Shown here piece after piece: positions 62,656 through 64,000 of a DNA stretch of 64,000 nucleotides; the stretch's first letter is position 1, and each line of letters starts with the position of its first letter. Below the pieces are notes generated by a model that was given only the letters and a program-made list of their open reading frames with translations, was not told the DNA's origin and searched no databases. The stretch is from Aspidiotus rigidus. Its lineage: Eukaryota; Arthropoda; Insecta; Hemiptera; Diaspididae. The DNA lies in contig JAVHKY010000030.1 in assembly GCA_035079385.1 (NCBI GenBank), positions 3,201,001-3,265,000 on the forward strand, read 5' to 3'. The position numbers were made by a program, and so were the translations under genes.

Positions 62656-63156
62656 TTTTTTTTTTGTATGTTTTTCGCCATCGAATATTTTGTGTTGTTC
62701 TTTAACAGGACCTCTCCTCGGCCATATCATTGACGAATTGAAGAAAAAGCGGGACAATGCTGAATCAAAAAAACTATTCCAATTTTACTCTGGCCATGAT
62801 CTTACTATCGTTACACTTTTGAATATGCTCGGAGTATGGAAGGAAGATTTTATACCTGGATTTTGTTCAACCATCCATTTCGAATTGAGAAAACTTGAGG
62901 AGCATTATATCGTAACGGTGAGTGAAAAAACAACTGATTGGTAACTATTACCCTTCAGATTCCACGTGAGCTGGCCAAAGATAATTTTGTAGTTGTACAC
63001 CAAGGTAGACCTGGAACTTCATTCTACAGGTTGGAAAATGGTTCAACATATTTTAGCGAGGAGACTGGAATTGAGACCGGGGCAGAGAATTCTAGCGATA
63101 CTCTTGAATACCTTCAGAGATCAAATTTTTTAGTGGTTTCTCTTGTTCTTGATTGA
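56216..63156 (+). CDS. Histidine acid phosphatase (lysosomal/prostatic type), secreted
   Basis: Eight exons: 56216-56359, 56457-56516, 56605-56691, 59186-59428, 59786-59998, 60400-60526, 62709-62917 and 62959-63156. With all exons the product is 426 aa; without exon 2 it is 406 aa. These enzymes hydrolyse phosphomonoesters through a phospho-histidine intermediate in lysosomes or secretions. Evidence: a signal peptide (MIRFWYLIVLLC), the catalytic motif RHGDRYP in exon 2, GQLTKKGKKRSYQLGRWLR, SSHTDRTIMTG (second arginine site), EPCPRYN, and SGHD with H321-D322 as the proton donor pair. Exon 3 begins with a second, altered motif copy (RHDDRYL) and supplies GQLT. The intron after exon 3 must use a GC donor (AAG|GCATGT), since the nearby GT would make a stop. 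Introns 3 and 6 hold a satellite array and a LINE relic. A possible poly-A signal, AATAAA, lies at 63332. Confidence 0.87.
57480..58870 (+). repeat. Satellite array with 3' flank, in phosphatase intron 3
   Basis: About eight degenerate units carry CTCTCACCGCGAG-, CAACAG- and CATTTGCC-like words at irregular ~95-125-bp spacing (57640-58440). A non-satellite flank (58490-58870) matches 6487-6780. Same family as 42.1-43.3 kb. Confidence 0.75.
59515..59765. repeat. Composite repeat end with TAGGCCTA units
   Basis: Begins with the family border CAGGGAACCTGTTTTATGGG, then degenerate palindromic units around ACTAGGCCTATTAT and TAATATACTATACT. It lies in the phosphatase intron just upstream of exon 5. 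Confidence 0.6.
61430..62480 (-). pseudogene. RTE/CR1-like LINE relic in phosphatase intron 6
   Basis: The minus strand reads KKRARIMVIEGDDGKLM, VEQAWLEYVKGLHKDNARSD, SELEAVICLAKRKKAAG, then (frame change) NGELPEDLQLSTFIHRARKC and ISLMLSYTLKVLLPIINCRI, matching the LINE at 30.2-31.6 kb. The 3' part (61640-61430) is broken by stops. It lies antisense to the host gene. Confidence 0.75.
62590..62666. repeat. TTA microsatellite with poly-T
   Basis: About 21 TTA units followed by a T run, 43 bp before phosphatase exon 7. It creates meaningless poly-Ile and poly-Asn open frames. Confidence 0.95.
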
Positions 63157-64000
63157 CAGTATATTAGAGCAACTTAGATACTATAAGGGAAGCTATTTCT
63201 AGTTCCCTTTAATGCGAGGGATGATATAGAGATTTGAGGATGATGAAGGAATTTGAAATAATTTTATGCAATGAGTTTGAAAAAATACGTGTTCGAAAGA
63301 GAGATTAAGAAATCCATCATGTTCCCGAAGCAATAAAGAAAGAAGTGGCTGTTTTGAAATACAGTAGGTACAACTTCTATTCAACGAAGTGTTCACAAGA
63401 CAAAGGAAAAGTTTTCTAATTGGAAACTATTCGTTACATGAAATCACTTTCGCCCGGGTTTACTTGATACAATTTGTATTACAGTATAGGCCGCATCACC
63501 TATTTTCTGGTTATGCATCTCTGTACCCAAGCATGTGTACATTATGACCTTGGACTCGACAAAATTTCAAGCTTCGCAATTCTCTACTCTTATATTTCAT
63601 CTCTTATCCCATTTTCTGTATTTTAATTCGTGTATCAGGCTTTAGAGTCTTGGAAGAAAAAGGATACTCTGGATCGAACTAGTTGAGCTGGGGGAAAGGG
63701 TACTACGACATCAAAATTCGAAAAACCTCACCTATTTCAATACTTTTCCTCCTTTCTTCTTCTTCGAGGAAATCTTTCCCAGATCATGGAGTATCTATGA
63801 AAGAAGAAGAGAAGGACTTACCAAATAAGTGAGGGGTTTGTGAGGCTATCCATCCACTAGTCTTTTACGAAGGTAAAAATGTTTTCAAATCTCTTAAGAG
63901 CGGTAGGTCAAAGGGTTATTCTGCATTTTCTCTATCAAAAACGGCGATTCCTAAACATTCTTCTGAAACACTCTTTCCTCAAAAGCCTCGAGCACTCGGA
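63157..64000. other. 3' flank of the phosphatase gene; nothing further seen
   Basis: Contains AATAAA at about 63332-63337, 176 bp after the stop codon, as the likely polyadenylation signal. No other gene was recognised up to the window edge. Confidence 0.5.

Noticed and set aside
62524..62757. Poly-Asn and poly-Ile frames
   Set aside because: Translation of the TTA microsatellite.

Overview
The window is genomic DNA from an arthropod, most likely an insect. Protein-coding genes are split by short GT-AG introns (often 65-100 nt), one P450 is CYP6-like (an insect-typical clan 3 family), and the spaces and large introns are filled with non-LTR and Penelope-like retrotransposon relics, hAT-type MITEs, minisatellites and inverted repeats. 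A sap-feeding hemipteran is a guess only; nothing here fixes the order. No RNA gene or CRISPR array was recognised.

Layout. 1-4563 (minus): a gene whose five 5' exons encode a diverged copy of the N-terminal clamp region of RNA polymerase II largest subunit (RPB1). By a canonical 74-nt intron they splice in frame onto a long, intronless, bacterial-type nonribosomal peptide synthetase (T-C-A, running off the left edge). This RPB1-NRPS chimera is the most unusual thing in the window. 5775-6138: a hAT-like MITE with perfect 8-bp target duplications. 8402-16319 (minus): a complete five-exon CYP6-like P450 of 496 aa, with MITEs and inverted repeats in its introns. 17955-19310: a long inverted-repeat element. 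20919-28758 (minus): a complete nine-exon SLC17-type anion/phosphate transporter of 486 aa, with a 1.7-kb inverted-repeat element in one intron. 30174-33670: a LINE relic interrupted by a MITE-like element, a Penelope-type endonuclease relic and repeats. 34188-36031 (minus): a two-exon secreted 569-aa protein with six 17-residue repeats. 36650-38935: a Penelope-like element relic (direct repeats, reverse transcriptase, GIY-YIG). 42060-43330: a ~120-bp satellite in two opposed blocks. 46.4-48.7 kb: coding-like segments that could not be resolved. 49000-50430: a R1/Jockey-like LINE relic behind a MITE-like element. 52972-53672 (plus): a two-exon secreted 202-aa protein with a Gly/Leu repeat and a Cys-rich tail behind a TATA box. 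56216-63156 (plus): a histidine acid phosphatase in eight exons, one of which looks like a tandem duplicate of the exon carrying the RHGxR catalytic motif.

Functional reading. The genes do not form an obvious pathway. P450, organic-anion/phosphate transporter, secreted phosphatase and secreted repeat proteins are ordinary members of insect detoxification, transport and secretion families. The NRPS is the outlier: its sequence style is that of proteobacterial synthetases, and its present 5' end is host-derived, which is what a horizontally acquired gene captured by a host promoter and exons would look like. Exon boundaries come from reading frames, splice consensus and family alignment by eye; no transcript data or database search was available.
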